From Desulfosporosinus shakirovi (lineage in GTDB: Bacteria > Bacillota > Desulfitobacteriia > Desulfitobacteriales > Desulfitobacteriaceae), in the NCBI RefSeq assembly GCF_020595055.1, contig NZ_JAJDOO010000004.1, positions 124,001 to 188,000 on the forward strand: a stretch of 64,000 nucleotides of DNA, written 5' to 3'. Every line of letters starts with the position of its first letter. The stretch's first letter is position 1. Positions 9,429 to 18,712 of this stretch are shown one piece after another. Made by a program: the position numbers and the translations under genes. The notes beneath the pieces were generated by a model, which saw only the letters and a program-made list of their open reading frames with translations, made no database searches and was not told the origin of the DNA.

Positions 9429-11972
9429 ATGGCAAATCTGGTCGACAAAGCAATTACCCATAAGCTAAGCAGAAGGTCTTTTCTTGGTTTGTCAGCAGGT
9501 GCCGTTGCGGCTGTTGCTCTTCCGGGGTGCGGGTTGCAGAAGGTTGATGCTGAAAAGGCTGCCGAGTTATCCCAAAAAGAAGGAGAATGGATCACCGCGG
9601 CATGCTGGCATAACTGCGGGGGTCGATGTCTCAACAAAGCATATGTTGTTGATGGGGTTGTCCTTCGACAGAAAACAGACGATACCCATCCGGACAGTCC
9701 GGACTTTCCTCAACAAAGAGGCTGTGCTCGGGGACGTTCACACAGAAAAATGGTTCTGGGTGCAGATCGGCTCAAATATCCCATGAAGCGTAAGAACTGG
9801 GAACCCGGGGGCGGCAAAAAAGAACTTCGGGGTAAGGACGAGTGGGTTCGTATTACTTGGGACGAAGCGTTAGATATCATGGCCAGTGAGCTTAAGCGGG
9901 TCAAAGAAAAGTACGGAAATGCTGGCTTCTTTGCGCCTGCCGGCGGTTCCGGTGGCGGAATGGAACCGCAACGCCTCCTAAATGCCTATGGTGGTTGCAC
10001 AGAGCGGTGGGGGAATGTTTCCTGGGGGTCATGGCCCGATGTATATAGTACAGTCACAGGTCTTCCGAATAATGGAGCTTCCTCAGGTAATGATCGATTT
10101 AGATTGCGTGATTCAAAACTCATAATCCTCTGGGGTGCAAACCCTGCTCAATCAAGTCAAGGCCTTCCGACCTATAACTATTTACAAGCTAAGAAGGCCG
10201 GGGCGAAGTTTATTGTCATTGATCCACTTTATACAGAGTCTGCCAGAACTTTGGGAGACGAATGGATTCCGGTTCGCCCTGCAACTGACACAACCCTGCT
10301 CTTGGGAATGGCTCATCATATCATCACTAACAATTTACTCGATCAGAAATTCTTGGATAATTGCACGATTGGATTTGACGCTGATCATATGCCAGAGGGC
10401 GCAGACCCTAAAGAGAACTTTAAGGATTATGTTCTAGGAACCTACGACGGGACACCAAAGACTGCGGAATGGGCTTCAAAGATCTGTGGTGTCAGCGCAG
10501 AAATCATCCAAAAGTTTGCTCAAGAATATGCCACGACTAAACCAGCAGCTATCATTTCAGGGGGAGCACCAGCCCGTATCAATAATGGAGAACACTTACC
10601 GCATGCCATGATGACCCTCGCCTATATGACGGGGAATGTGGGAATTCCGGGCGCGGGAGTTAGTCCTAATATGCATAACTCGGCAACTAATGCGGGGCCG
10701 GCATTAGTTCAACCCGGGGGTAATGGCATCCCAAAAGTCAACAATCCCATCGCGCAAAACCGAATCAATAGCGGGGAAATGTGGGATGCGGTTCTTAATG
10801 GTCAATTCACTGAAAGCAAAGGGAAGAAGATCGATGTTAATATCCAAATGATCTGGAACTGGTTTAGTCATACCTTAAATCAGAGAGCCGGCGCGACCCG
10901 AGGAATTGAAGCTCATAAAAAAGTTGAATTTGCAGTTGCTCAAAATCTTTTTTTGACTACTGACGCTAGGTATTCTGATTTAGTATTACCGGTTACATCC
11001 CAATGGGAGAGACTGGGAGGATTACTCACAGGAAATCGAGAAATTCTCATTTATCATACTCAAGTTATTAAGCCGCTTTTCGAGGCTAAAAGTGATATGT
11101 GGATTGTGACAGAAATCGCTAAACGCTTAGGGGTAGATACCAAAATTGTTAACCCAATTTCTGAGGAGCAACAATTATACAATGCAATTGCAGGTGCAAA
11201 GGTCATCAAAGCGGATGGATCTGATTATGAGAAATTAGTAACTATGACTGCGGAAGACATTCAGGAACTCGGAGCAAAAGGGACACCTCAGACCGGACGA
11301 ATCTCCTATCAAGAATTCAAAGAAAAAGGGATTTATCAAGTCCCAAGATCTCGTGGAGATAAATTAGAATTTACGAGTTTTGAAGATTTCTTGGCAGATC
11401 CTGTTGGCAAAAAATTGGCCACTCCCAGTGGTAAATTTGAAATCTACTGTGATTCCCTCTCTAAGAAGATCGAAAAAATTGGTTTTAGTACAAAGTCTCC
11501 TATTCCGAAATATGATCCACCTTTGGAAGGATATGAAGACGGCTTAAAGGATGGCTATAATTTCCAGATTGTAACGATTCATTATTATAGACGTTCCCAC
11601 TCAACCCTGGACAATGTTCCCTGGCTTAGGGAAGCTTTCCCACAAGAGTTTTGGATGAATGCGAGCGATGCCGCAAATTTAGGGATTAAGAACAATGATA
11701 TCGTGAAAGTAACAAGTCGTCACGGTACCGTAATCCGTCCCGCCTATGTCACAGAACGGATCATGCCGGGAGTCGTGGCCCTGGGAGAAGGGGCCTGGGT
11801 TGAGATGGATGAACAAGCGGGAGTAGATAAGGCCGGAAGCACCGGGATCCTCAACGGCCATATCGCTACGGGTCAAGGTCATTCAGGCTATAATTCATGT
11901 AATGTCAAGGTTGAGAAGTACGATAAGCCCCTTGAGCCAGATGTCAAATGGCCTCAACGAATCATTTTCTAA
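9429..11972 (+). CDS. dmsA: DmsA-like molybdopterin oxidoreductase with Tat signal
   Basis: An 847-residue catalytic subunit. The twin-arginine leader has RRSFLG at residues 15-20 followed by an Ala-rich hydrophobic stretch ending ALPGCG. The N-terminal [4Fe-4S] site begins CWHNCGGRC. LIILWGANPAQS and the Asp-rich cofactor segments are typical of the family, and the segment WGNVSWGSW aligns best with the Ser-ligand region of DMSO reductases (inference). It should act outside the membrane as terminal reductase for a DMSO-like acceptor with the dmsB and dmsC products that follow. The gene symbol marks family; the substrate is not proven. Confidence 0.85.
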   Translation: MANLVDKAITHKLSRRSFLGLSAGAVAAVALPGCGLQKVDAEKAAELSQKEGEWITAACWHNCGGRCLNKAYVVDGVVLRQKTDDTHPDSPDFPQQRGCARGRSHRKMVLGADRLKYPMKRKNWEPGGGKKELRGKDEWVRITWDEALDIMASELKRVKEKYGNAGFFAPAGGSGGGMEPQRLLNAYGGCTERWGNVSWGSWPDVYSTVTGLPNNGASSGNDRFRLRDSKLIILWGANPAQSSQGLPTYNYLQAKKAGAKFIVIDPLYTESARTLGDEWIPVRPATDTTLLLGMAHHIITNNLLDQKFLDNCTIGFDADHMPEGADPKENFKDYVLGTYDGTPKTAEWASKICGVSAEIIQKFAQEYATTKPAAIISGGAPARINNGEHLPHAMMTLAYMTGNVGIPGAGVSPNMHNSATNAGPALVQPGGNGIPKVNNPIAQNRINSGEMWDAVLNGQFTESKGKKIDVNIQMIWNWFSHTLNQRAGATRGIEAHKKVEFAVAQNLFLTTDARYSDLVLPVTSQWERLGGLLTGNREILIYHTQVIKPLFEAKSDMWIVTEIAKRLGVDTKIVNPISEEQQLYNAIAGAKVIKADGSDYEKLVTMTAEDIQELGAKGTPQTGRISYQEFKEKGIYQVPRSRGDKLEFTSFEDFLADPVGKKLATPSGKFEIYCDSLSKKIEKIGFSTKSPIPKYDPPLEGYEDGLKDGYNFQIVTIHYYRRSHSTLDNVPWLREAFPQEFWMNASDAANLGIKNNDIVKVTSRHGTVIRPAYVTERIMPGVVALGEGAWVEMDEQAGVDKAGSTGILNGHIATGQGHSGYNSCNVKVEKYDKPLEPDVKWPQRIIF

Positions 11973-11987
11973 GAGAGGTGAAGAAGA

Positions 11988-12539
11988 ATGGCACAACTAG
12001 GATTTTATTATGATATGACAATTTGTACGAGTTGCAAAGTGTGTCAAATAGCCTGTAGTGATAAAAACGATTTGGAAGTCGGGACTCTTTTCCGAAAAGT
12101 TCATAATTTTGAAGGGGGAAAGTTCCCAAAACCTTGGGCGTATAACCTTTCCATGGCCTGTAATCATTGTGCAGAACCTAAATGTACGAAGAACTGTCCG
12201 ACAGGAGCACTGTACAAAAGGGAAAAAGACGGTATTGTAATGTTTGACGAGGAAAAGTGCATTGGTTGTAAGTTGTGCACTTGGTCCTGTCCTTATGGAG
12301 CCCCCAAATATATTGAGTCCAAAGGGAAATCAGGAAAGTGTAATTTCTGTGTGGATCTGATTGATGCAGGGGAACAACCTGCCTGTGTAGATGCTTGTCA
12401 AATGAGAGCCCTTGAATTTGGTGATATCGAAGAACTGCGCAAAAAATATGGCAATACAGCAGATATCAAGGGACTGCCTGAATCAGGAATAACCCACCCG
12501 TCAATTACGATTACTCCGAATAAAGAAGCCATGAAGTAA
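11988..12539 (+). CDS. dmsB: DmsB-like Fe-S subunit
   Basis: A 183-residue protein with four ferredoxin-type motifs: CTSCKVCQIAC, CNHCAEPKCTKNC, CIGCKLCTWSC and CNFC...PACVDAC. It follows dmsA by 15 bases with GAGAGGTGAAG as ribosome binding site. The protein relays electrons from the DmsC anchor to DmsA. It is clearly related to the product of 7952 and fits a duplicated module. Confidence 0.92.
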   Translation: MAQLGFYYDMTICTSCKVCQIACSDKNDLEVGTLFRKVHNFEGGKFPKPWAYNLSMACNHCAEPKCTKNCPTGALYKREKDGIVMFDEEKCIGCKLCTWSCPYGAPKYIESKGKSGKCNFCVDLIDAGEQPACVDACQMRALEFGDIEELRKKYGNTADIKGLPESGITHPSITITPNKEAMK

Positions 12540-12572
12540 ATTCAAGCAAAGTGATAAAAGGAGGCCTGATCA

Positions 12573-13448
12573 ATGTTTGCTGAAGAATGGCCCTTAATGA
12601 TGTTTACCCTAATTAGTCAGCTTGCAATAGGAAGTTTTATTATGCTCGTTCTCATTCGCTCTATGTTAGCTAAAAAAGATGCTTTGTCAGCTCAACGTCT
12701 GACAAGTTTCGGTTTTCTGGCAGTAGGGCCAATCATGGCGCTAGCCCTTTTCTTCTCGCTCTTTCACCTGGGGACTCCAATGGGTGCCTATCGATCCATC
12801 TTGAACCTAAGTTCATCTTGGTTAAGTCGTGAAATATTGACGGCTGGTTTGTTCTTTGTTTTGTGGTTCGCCACCTACAAAGCTTATCAGAAAGAAAATG
12901 CAGGCAATGCCTTAGGATGGATAACCTCTCTAGTCGGACTGCTCACCATTTTTAGCATGGCGAGTATCTATAGCAGTTCCATTCGTCCGGCTTGGTCCAA
13001 TGCCCATACCTTTATCGCTTTCTTCGGGGCAACCCTCGTGTTGGGGTATGCGGGAACTATGGCGCTGATCGGCCACATTGTTAAAGGGCAAACCTTATCG
13101 GCTGAGGCAATGGCTGCTTTAAAGAAAGTCGGCTATGCAGCAGCAGTGGCACTAATCATTCCTTTGATTTACCTGCCAGTATACTTTGGCAATCTTAATA
13201 GTGGTGACGCAGCAGCTCAAGCTTCCAGTATGCTCTTATCCGGCAGCTACCTGATCCCACTAGTCCTTAGGTGGGTACTCTCCCTAATCGGAGTTATGAT
13301 GCTAATAAACGTAATAGTTAAGCAAAGTAAAGGAGCAAAAACTCTTCCTGCAAACAGCATTCTCTTAGCTGTGGCCTTAATCCTGGTTGGAGAATTTATT
13401 GGCAGATATGTATTTTATGCTTCAGCAGTGTCTATCATGATAGGATAA
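12573..13448 (+). CDS. dmsC: DmsC-like membrane anchor subunit
   Basis: A 291-residue integral membrane protein with about eight hydrophobic segments. FSLFHLGTPMGAYRSI and the preceding helix match the DmsC family, which anchors DmsAB and oxidises menaquinol. It follows dmsB by 33 bases behind AAGGAGG. A strong terminator lies about 55 bases after the stop, ending the torD-dmsABC unit. Confidence 0.9.
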   Translation: MFAEEWPLMMFTLISQLAIGSFIMLVLIRSMLAKKDALSAQRLTSFGFLAVGPIMALALFFSLFHLGTPMGAYRSILNLSSSWLSREILTAGLFFVLWFATYKAYQKENAGNALGWITSLVGLLTIFSMASIYSSSIRPAWSNAHTFIAFFGATLVLGYAGTMALIGHIVKGQTLSAEAMAALKKVGYAAAVALIIPLIYLPVYFGNLNSGDAAAQASSMLLSGSYLIPLVLRWVLSLIGVMMLINVIVKQSKGAKTLPANSILLAVALILVGEFIGRYVFYASAVSIMIG

Positions 13449-13502
13449 AAATACTCAGAATTGATAGTTTTGCCTGGATTTAAAACAAGAAAGATCTCGT
13501 AG

Positions 13503-13535
13503 AAAAATCCTTTTCCATAATGGGAAAGGATTTTT
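13503..13535 (+). terminator. Rho-independent terminator after dmsC
   Basis: A 14-bp stem (13503-13516 with 13522-13535, one G-T pair) with a 5-base loop; the right arm ends in a run of T. Confidence 0.85.
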
Positions 13536-13730
13536 CGCTTTGTTTAGTGCCTTGAAGGCGTCTCTTATACTTTAGGGAAATGGATTTCAGGTGAGGTCCT
13601 TACTTGCATCTATGAAAGGGGGGATAATCACCTATGTTCTGTTAATGTTGAAATTGCCGTGGCCAAGGGCTTAGCGGTTGCCAAGTGATTTTATTAGGCA
13701 ACTATAAGCTAGTGTGAATAAATAACTTGA

Positions 13731-13759
13731 AAGTATGATAAGTATGATGTATCATACTT
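13731..13759. promoter_or_regulatory. Triple-repeat operator before the AbrB-type gene
   Basis: AAGTATGAT occurs twice in tandem (13731-13739, 13740-13748) and once inverted (13751-13759). The last two form a 20-bp palindrome. It ends 18 bases before the start codon, overlapping the probable promoter, so autoregulation by the AbrB-type product is likely. Confidence 0.6.
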
Positions 13760-13777
13760 TATAGAGGTGGTAAGAAA

Positions 13778-14044
13778 ATGATGCATCATGGTAAGTTTTA
13801 TGGGTCAACGGTTATGGGAGAACGTGGACAAGTTGTTATTCCTGCCGAGGCCAGAGAAGAGATCGGTATCCTGCCGGGTGAGAAACTTATAGTTCTTGGC
13901 AATAAGAGAAGAGGGGTCGTCATCTTATTCAAATCCGATGTCATGACAAGATTTGCAGACATGATGTTTCGAAAAACCAAATTTTTTGAAGAATTGTTTA
14001 ATTGTTCCGATGGGGATTCGCATCAGGATAAAACAAAAAGGTAA
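13778..14044 (+). CDS. AbrB/MazE/SpoVT-type DNA-binding protein
   Basis: An 88-residue protein whose residues 8-52 form a swapped-hairpin AbrB domain (GERGQVVIPAEAREEIGILPGEKLIVL). The C-terminal tail is charged and unlike Abh/AbrB. No toxin gene follows, so a MazE-type antitoxin role is less likely than transcription control. A tandem/inverted repeat just upstream is a plausible own operator. The ABC1 kinase gene begins 62 bases downstream and may be co-regulated. Confidence 0.85.
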   Translation: MMHHGKFYGSTVMGERGQVVIPAEAREEIGILPGEKLIVLGNKRRGVVILFKSDVMTRFADMMFRKTKFFEELFNCSDGDSHQDKTKR

Positions 14045-14106
14045 GATTCAGCGCATAACAGTTAAGGTAAACATAATGTTCGAGGCTTAAGACTAGGAGG
14101 AAACTG

Positions 14107-15819
14107 ATGCCAATCATCATTAAATTCTTTAAAGATAAACGCTTTCGAACGATTATCTCTATGTTCCTACAATTTGTATTTCAGCTTTGGTGGGTTAATA
14201 AGAAAAAGCGATTCCTTACAGAAGAAAACTATCAGAAGCAGATCAAAGGGATTTATAGTAAACAGGCTAGCGTGTTTACTGAGACGGCTACAGAACTCGG
14301 AGGACTTCTTATTAAACTCGGACAATTCTTCAGCTCCAGAGTGGATGTTCTACCTGAGGAATACACAAGTGAGCTTTCGAAGTTGCAGGACGCTGTCAGG
14401 CCGGTAGGAACGGGCGAAATCATTAAGCGGATTGAAGAGGAATTTTGCAGACCTATTGCTGAGGTCTTTACGAATTTTTCTCAAGAACCCATTGCATCTG
14501 CCTCTTTGGGGCAAGTTCATGTCGCTGAGATAAAAGGGCACAATAAAGTAGCCGTTAAAATATTGCGTCCCGGCATTGAGAAAATCATTCAAACAGACTT
14601 TAACGCCCTTTGGTTCATGGTGACTTTTGCCAAGCGATACCCAAAAATAAGTTCAGCGGTCGATTTGGAGCAGATTTATCATGAGTTTGTTGAAACGACA
14701 CAAGATGAACTTGATTACATTAAAGAAGGTCAACATGCAGATGTCTTCCGAGCCAATTTTTCAGGGGACTCCAGAATCAGCGTTCCTGAAGTGTTTTGGG
14801 AATATACGACTAAGCATGTACTGGTGATGGAATATGTCTCAGGTTATAAAGTGAACGAGTATCAGGCCCTAGAAAGAGTTGGATTAGATAGAGCACAGCT
14901 TGCAGACACTTTGATCTTTGCTTATGTTCAACAATTACTGACCGACGCATTTTTTCATGCTGATCCACATCCGGGTAATTTATTAGTTAAAGAAGATGGA
15001 ACCCTTGTTTTCATCGACTTTGGGATGGTGGGGCGGATTGAGAAAGGCATGCGGGAAGAATTGATGGCTTTTGTCCTGGCCCTGTTTAAGAAAGATACTG
15101 ATCAAATGGTGGCAGCCTTTGAAAAGCTGGGATTCCTTCGACCCCATGCTGATAAACAGACCTTAGCGAAAGGGCTTAAACTTATATTAGGGAATGTCTT
15201 TGAGGATCCTAAACTGGGGAACGTTAATTCCGAGGAATTCCTGCTTGAATTAAGAGAATTTATGTATTCTCAGCCGTTTCAAATACCGGCGCAGACCTTG
15301 TTTTTAGGAAAGTCGCTCTTAACGATTATGGGGATTTGTGCTGGATTGAATCCTAAGCTTGATCTTGTCAAGACCCTTCGACCTTATGCAGAGGAATTGC
15401 TGGCTGGAGAAGAAGCGGGAAAAGGCACTGGAGGTTTCATTCTAGACCAAGCGAAGAAAACTCTTGCAGAAGTTATTACTCTGCCTGAAAAATTAAATCG
15501 ACTTATTAGTGGATTCGAGGGCGGTGAGATTCGGGTTCATCCATCGAGAAGTTTTGAGTTGAATCTCATACAAAACCAGAGGGATCAGACAAGCAAAATT
15601 GTGCGGGCGATTTTTAGCAGCGGGTTTTTAATCTCAGGAACAATTTTGTTAGAAGGCTCATATTTTAAGGTCGGATTGATGCTAATCATCCTTTCAGCTT
15701 TGACCTTCGCCTCATTTTTAAAACGCAACTCAGATTCTTCCGGGCAAAAAGGAATGGGTCAAAGAAGCAAGGCTATGAGAGAATCTTCAGGATTTCGAAA
15801 GCCGCGTTTTCATCCCTAA
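14107..15819 (+). CDS. ABC1/UbiB-family atypical kinase (AarF-like)
   Basis: A 570-residue protein of the ABC1 family. The family motifs are visible: KLGQFFSSRVDVLP (KxGQ), AxASLGQVH, VAVKILRPGI with the ATP-binding Lys, DPHPGNLLV and FIDFGMVGRI. Two hydrophobic C-terminal segments (about residues 500-545) anchor it in the membrane. UbiB-type proteins act in quinone synthesis or lipid trafficking; in this menaquinone organism the client is unknown. The C-terminal tail after the last membrane helix is basic and low complexity. Confidence 0.9.
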   Translation: MPIIIKFFKDKRFRTIISMFLQFVFQLWWVNKKKRFLTEENYQKQIKGIYSKQASVFTETATELGGLLIKLGQFFSSRVDVLPEEYTSELSKLQDAVRPVGTGEIIKRIEEEFCRPIAEVFTNFSQEPIASASLGQVHVAEIKGHNKVAVKILRPGIEKIIQTDFNALWFMVTFAKRYPKISSAVDLEQIYHEFVETTQDELDYIKEGQHADVFRANFSGDSRISVPEVFWEYTTKHVLVMEYVSGYKVNEYQALERVGLDRAQLADTLIFAYVQQLLTDAFFHADPHPGNLLVKEDGTLVFIDFGMVGRIEKGMREELMAFVLALFKKDTDQMVAAFEKLGFLRPHADKQTLAKGLKLILGNVFEDPKLGNVNSEEFLLELREFMYSQPFQIPAQTLFLGKSLLTIMGICAGLNPKLDLVKTLRPYAEELLAGEEAGKGTGGFILDQAKKTLAEVITLPEKLNRLISGFEGGEIRVHPSRSFELNLIQNQRDQTSKIVRAIFSSGFLISGTILLEGSYFKVGLMLIILSALTFASFLKRNSDSSGQKGMGQRSKAMRESSGFRKPRFHP

Positions 15820-15913
15820 GGAAATAGTCTTTGGAGATTTGTTTGATTCATGAAGAATTATCAAATAGAGGTTCACATCAATTAAAATAGGATTATAAAA
15901 AGGAGAGGTATTT

Positions 15914-16258
15914 ATGAGTTTAGGGAACTTTAAGTTTACATTCGAAGAAAATGAAGAAGGTTACACAGTGAACCTTAAAGGGGACAAAGAAAAGCTTAGA
16001 GCTAAGCTAGAAGCCTTCGAGGCGTTCCTGAATTTCCGAGAGAAAGCTAAGCAAGCGGGCTTTGACCATCATGGCAGCGAATCTCCAGTTCATCAGTTTT
16101 TTAAAGCGATGCATAAGCAACATGCCAACCATGGTGGGGGACACGGGCATTGTGGTCATCACGGGCACCATGCACAACACTCGTTTAAACACCAGTGCGG
16201 AGAGAGTTCAAAGGGAGAAGCTCCAGTGAGTCAAAGTGAGGATAAGCAAGAAGCATAG
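15914..16258 (+). CDS. His-rich small protein, probable metal binder
   Basis: A 114-residue protein behind AAAAGGAGAGG. The N-terminal half is a charged helical domain (about 1-50). Residues 51-92 hold 14 His with Gly and two Cys nearby, which suggests Ni, Co, Zn or Cu binding or storage, as in HypB or SlyD tails. The family was not recognised. It has its own strong terminator, so it is probably a single-gene unit. Confidence 0.7.
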   Translation: MSLGNFKFTFEENEEGYTVNLKGDKEKLRAKLEAFEAFLNFREKAKQAGFDHHGSESPVHQFFKAMHKQHANHGGGHGHCGHHGHHAQHSFKHQCGESSKGEAPVSQSEDKQEA

Positions 16259-16309
16259 AATAAGCAGAAAGATCCTTTCCATAATTAGGAAAGGATCTTT
16301 CTGCTTATT
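16259..16309. terminator. Long perfect hairpin terminator
   Basis: A 22-bp perfect stem (16259-16280 with 16288-16309) around a 7-base loop. Its inner part GATCCTTTCC/GGAAAGGATC resembles the terminator at 13503. It lies between convergent genes. Confidence 0.85.
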
Positions 16310-16390
16310 CTGGAAGGGGTTTACAAAGTGATCACTTCAGAGACGACAGTGAGGTAGGGTGTTCAGAAAATATTGCGGATAGCTAGAAAA

Positions 16391-17815
16391 TTATATATCT
16401 GATCTTAGATCAAAGTTCTTTGGAGAGGTCACATCAATTCTTAATTCTCGGAGATAACTTCCGTCACCACGCTTTTCCATCACATTATAGGAGATCCCGA
16501 TTTCTATATCCAACTTAGTTAGATTTTTGATCTTTTCAACATGAAATTCTAGAAATTGATAGTCATCATTCATTACATAATTTGTGTTATGGAGCTTTTT
16601 GAAGACTTTGAGGACTTTAGGAATGTCGGCACCAAACACCTTGGCAGACTTATAAAAATAATCCTTATTAGAAAAATACAGCGTCTTTGACACTCGTTGA
16701 TCATGATTTTGCTGATAGATTTGTGCAGTATGTTTGTTTTCTAAGGAACAATATTGGGCACCGAGGGTTAGCTTCTGATCGAGGATGAACTCAAGAAGTT
16801 GTAGACATTCTAGTTCGCTGCGTGAGATTGGAAGCCCACCGGCATACCAATAGTCATAGAGAACCCGATAGGGAGGATTTTTGACTTTAAACTTATTTCT
16901 CTTAAAAACCTCAGCATTATTAAAGGGGAAACAGAATTCTAAAAGGTTAATACCAAAAATCCCAATTGAGTCCAGCTTTAAAAGTAAATCCTTCATAGTA
17001 TCAAAGGTTCCAGGAATGACGGGCATTTCGACCATAACGGTTGGGATATAGTCTTTGGCTAAAGCTATGGTCTGAAAGATGTCATGTTGTAAAGTTTGGG
17101 GGTCATCGACTTTGATACTAAAACGAATCTCGTCAAGGTGAGTTTCTTGAAGTTCTTTCAGAACATCCTCATCAGCTAAATCCCCAGATGTATATAAACG
17201 AGTATAAACACGTGGAAATTTTGCTTTAGCATGTTGAAAGAAATCGACTGTTTCAGCCTTATGAAGCAATGGCTCACCCCCGGTTAATCCGAGGTGGACT
17301 AACTTACCTCCATTATGATGCAGGGTGTCCAGTTCTTGGCGGTAGTTTCTCTTGTGCTTGGAAAACAGTTCGTAGTTGTCCTGGTTTTTGTTAAAACAAA
17401 AGTAACAATCACGGTGACATATCAGAGAGATAAATAAGGAAACGCTGCCAACCCCTTTTTGACAGGCGACGCAGGCAGGAGATATCTGGTTAACGTAGAT
17501 GCTTTTGCCCTCATTTCTAAAGAGCGCACCTTTGGACTGGAGACGCTGGAGGATTGTCGACGTTTCCTCAGAGATATCTTTATCAAAGACAAGCCCCGTC
17601 TGATTAACCCATTCATTAAAGCTATCTGCGATTTTTAAATAAATTTGCCCATACTCTTGGAGTGAAGGGTTCTTTAGGGTTGCCAGTCGTTCAGGAGACA
17701 AATTCATAAGCATTCCATAGACCCCTCTCTTATAAGCGAACAGCTTATTATTTGCGGACTCAAGAATATAGTTGTTCGCCTCCGATAGCGTATATACCTT
17801 TTTATTGGGATACAA
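16391..17815 (-). CDS. Radical SAM enzyme of unknown product
   Basis: A 474-residue protein read from TTG 17815. The radical SAM cluster motif is C133-x3-C137-x2-C140 (CHRDCYFC), followed by LTGGEPLLH. A preceding Cys pair C115-x2-C118 (ACVAC) may bind a further metal. The first 100 residues (VYTLSEAN..., GVYGMLMNLS) look like a domain that reads a peptide or a small substrate. No SPASM-type Cys cluster is visible at the C-terminus, and no precursor peptide gene was found next to it. The weak start context leaves the N-terminus uncertain. Confidence 0.8.
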   Translation of the reverse strand: MYPNKKVYTLSEANNYILESANNKLFAYKRGVYGMLMNLSPERLATLKNPSLQEYGQIYLKIADSFNEWVNQTGLVFDKDISEETSTILQRLQSKGALFRNEGKSIYVNQISPACVACQKGVGSVSLFISLICHRDCYFCFNKNQDNYELFSKHKRNYRQELDTLHHNGGKLVHLGLTGGEPLLHKAETVDFFQHAKAKFPRVYTRLYTSGDLADEDVLKELQETHLDEIRFSIKVDDPQTLQHDIFQTIALAKDYIPTVMVEMPVIPGTFDTMKDLLLKLDSIGIFGINLLEFCFPFNNAEVFKRNKFKVKNPPYRVLYDYWYAGGLPISRSELECLQLLEFILDQKLTLGAQYCSLENKHTAQIYQQNHDQRVSKTLYFSNKDYFYKSAKVFGADIPKVLKVFKKLHNTNYVMNDDYQFLEFHVEKIKNLTKLDIEIGISYNVMEKRGDGSYLRELRIDVTSPKNFDLRSDI

Positions 17816-17878
17816 GAATCTAGACGAATTTTTGGTGCTTAGGACAAAGGATTATTTCATAATTTTGGGCAGGGTGCT

Positions 17879-18486
17879 TCAAGGCTCATTTTCATCTTCA
17901 AATTGATGACTGTCCACTTCGACGAAAATATTGTTACTTTGATTTTTGCTTGTTTGTGCTGGTGTTGTGGTATATCCTAGGCTCTGTTTAATCTGGGATA
18001 ATTCGGCCATTAATAACATGAAATCTTCCCTTGTTACAGGCTTTTTATTATCTTTAAGCTCATACCCCAGCTGACCACTCACTTCAATCGTTGCATATCG
18101 AACATCTTCAATAGAAGATACTCCAGCCTGTCTTAAACGAGTTTCAAGTTTATCGATGGTTAATCTGATTTTTTTAGATTAGTTATAATTGGTTTACCAT
18201 TCTCAATAATCATGACTGCTTTACCCGAAAAAATGGTTTCCAGAATGTCTGACTTAAGCGAAAGATACTCAGTAAATATCATCAGTAATGTTAGTAAAGA
18301 AGCTACAGCAAAAGTAATGAGCAAACCTTTTCCGGATACCGGTTGAATTATCAGTGATCCTAATCCTATCATCACAATAGTTTGAGATATTGTCATTTGA
18401 GATATAGATTTTCTCCCGCCAATTCTTAAGATGAAGGTTCCAACGAAAAATATAAGAACAGCTTGCCAAATCCAACTTAATTCCAT
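17879..18486 (-). CDS. DUF421 (YetF/YcaP-like) membrane protein split by an A7 frameshift
   Basis: The 5' part (ATG 18486 to stop 18160, 108 residues) has three hydrophobic segments and the DUF421 domain start IGGRKSISQMTISQ. The 3' part is open in the -1 frame and continues as LTIDKLETRLRQAG then VRYATIEVSGQLGYEL, the normal DUF421 continuation. The break is at 18169-18175, a run of seven A on the coding strand. Read in phase it is A-AAA-AAA, a classic slippery heptamer: a -1 slip gives NLKKIRLTID, as expected for an intact protein of about 202 residues. It could be programmed or slippage expression, a recent frameshift mutation, or a sequencing error. Confidence 0.75.
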
Positions 18487-18712
18487 ACTTTTAGCTCCTT
18501 TAAAACTGTTGACCGTACCCCTATTTAGATAGATTCCCCTAAATCAAGGGAATCTATTACTAAAGAAGAAACAGTGCACCTAAATAACTTTGGTGTCCAT
18601 ATAAATTAGTTTGAACTAAAATATAAAAAATTGGATATCAAACGAAAGAAATGAAAAAAATAGTTTTATAGTTGACAAGGGATATAGCTAATGTGAATAA
18701 AGGAGTAGCAAA

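Larger units (their letters stand above)
13449..13777. other. Intergenic region dmsC to abrB-like gene
   Basis: It holds the terminator at 13503 and the repeat operator at 13731. Between them (about 13612-13688) a short open frame ends in VNVEIAVAKG-like codons then TGA; it looks like a gene remnant but cannot be named. Confidence 0.35.

Noticed and set aside
13778-14044. MazE-type antitoxin of a toxin-antitoxin pair
   Set aside because: No toxin-sized gene follows; the next gene is the ABC1 kinase.
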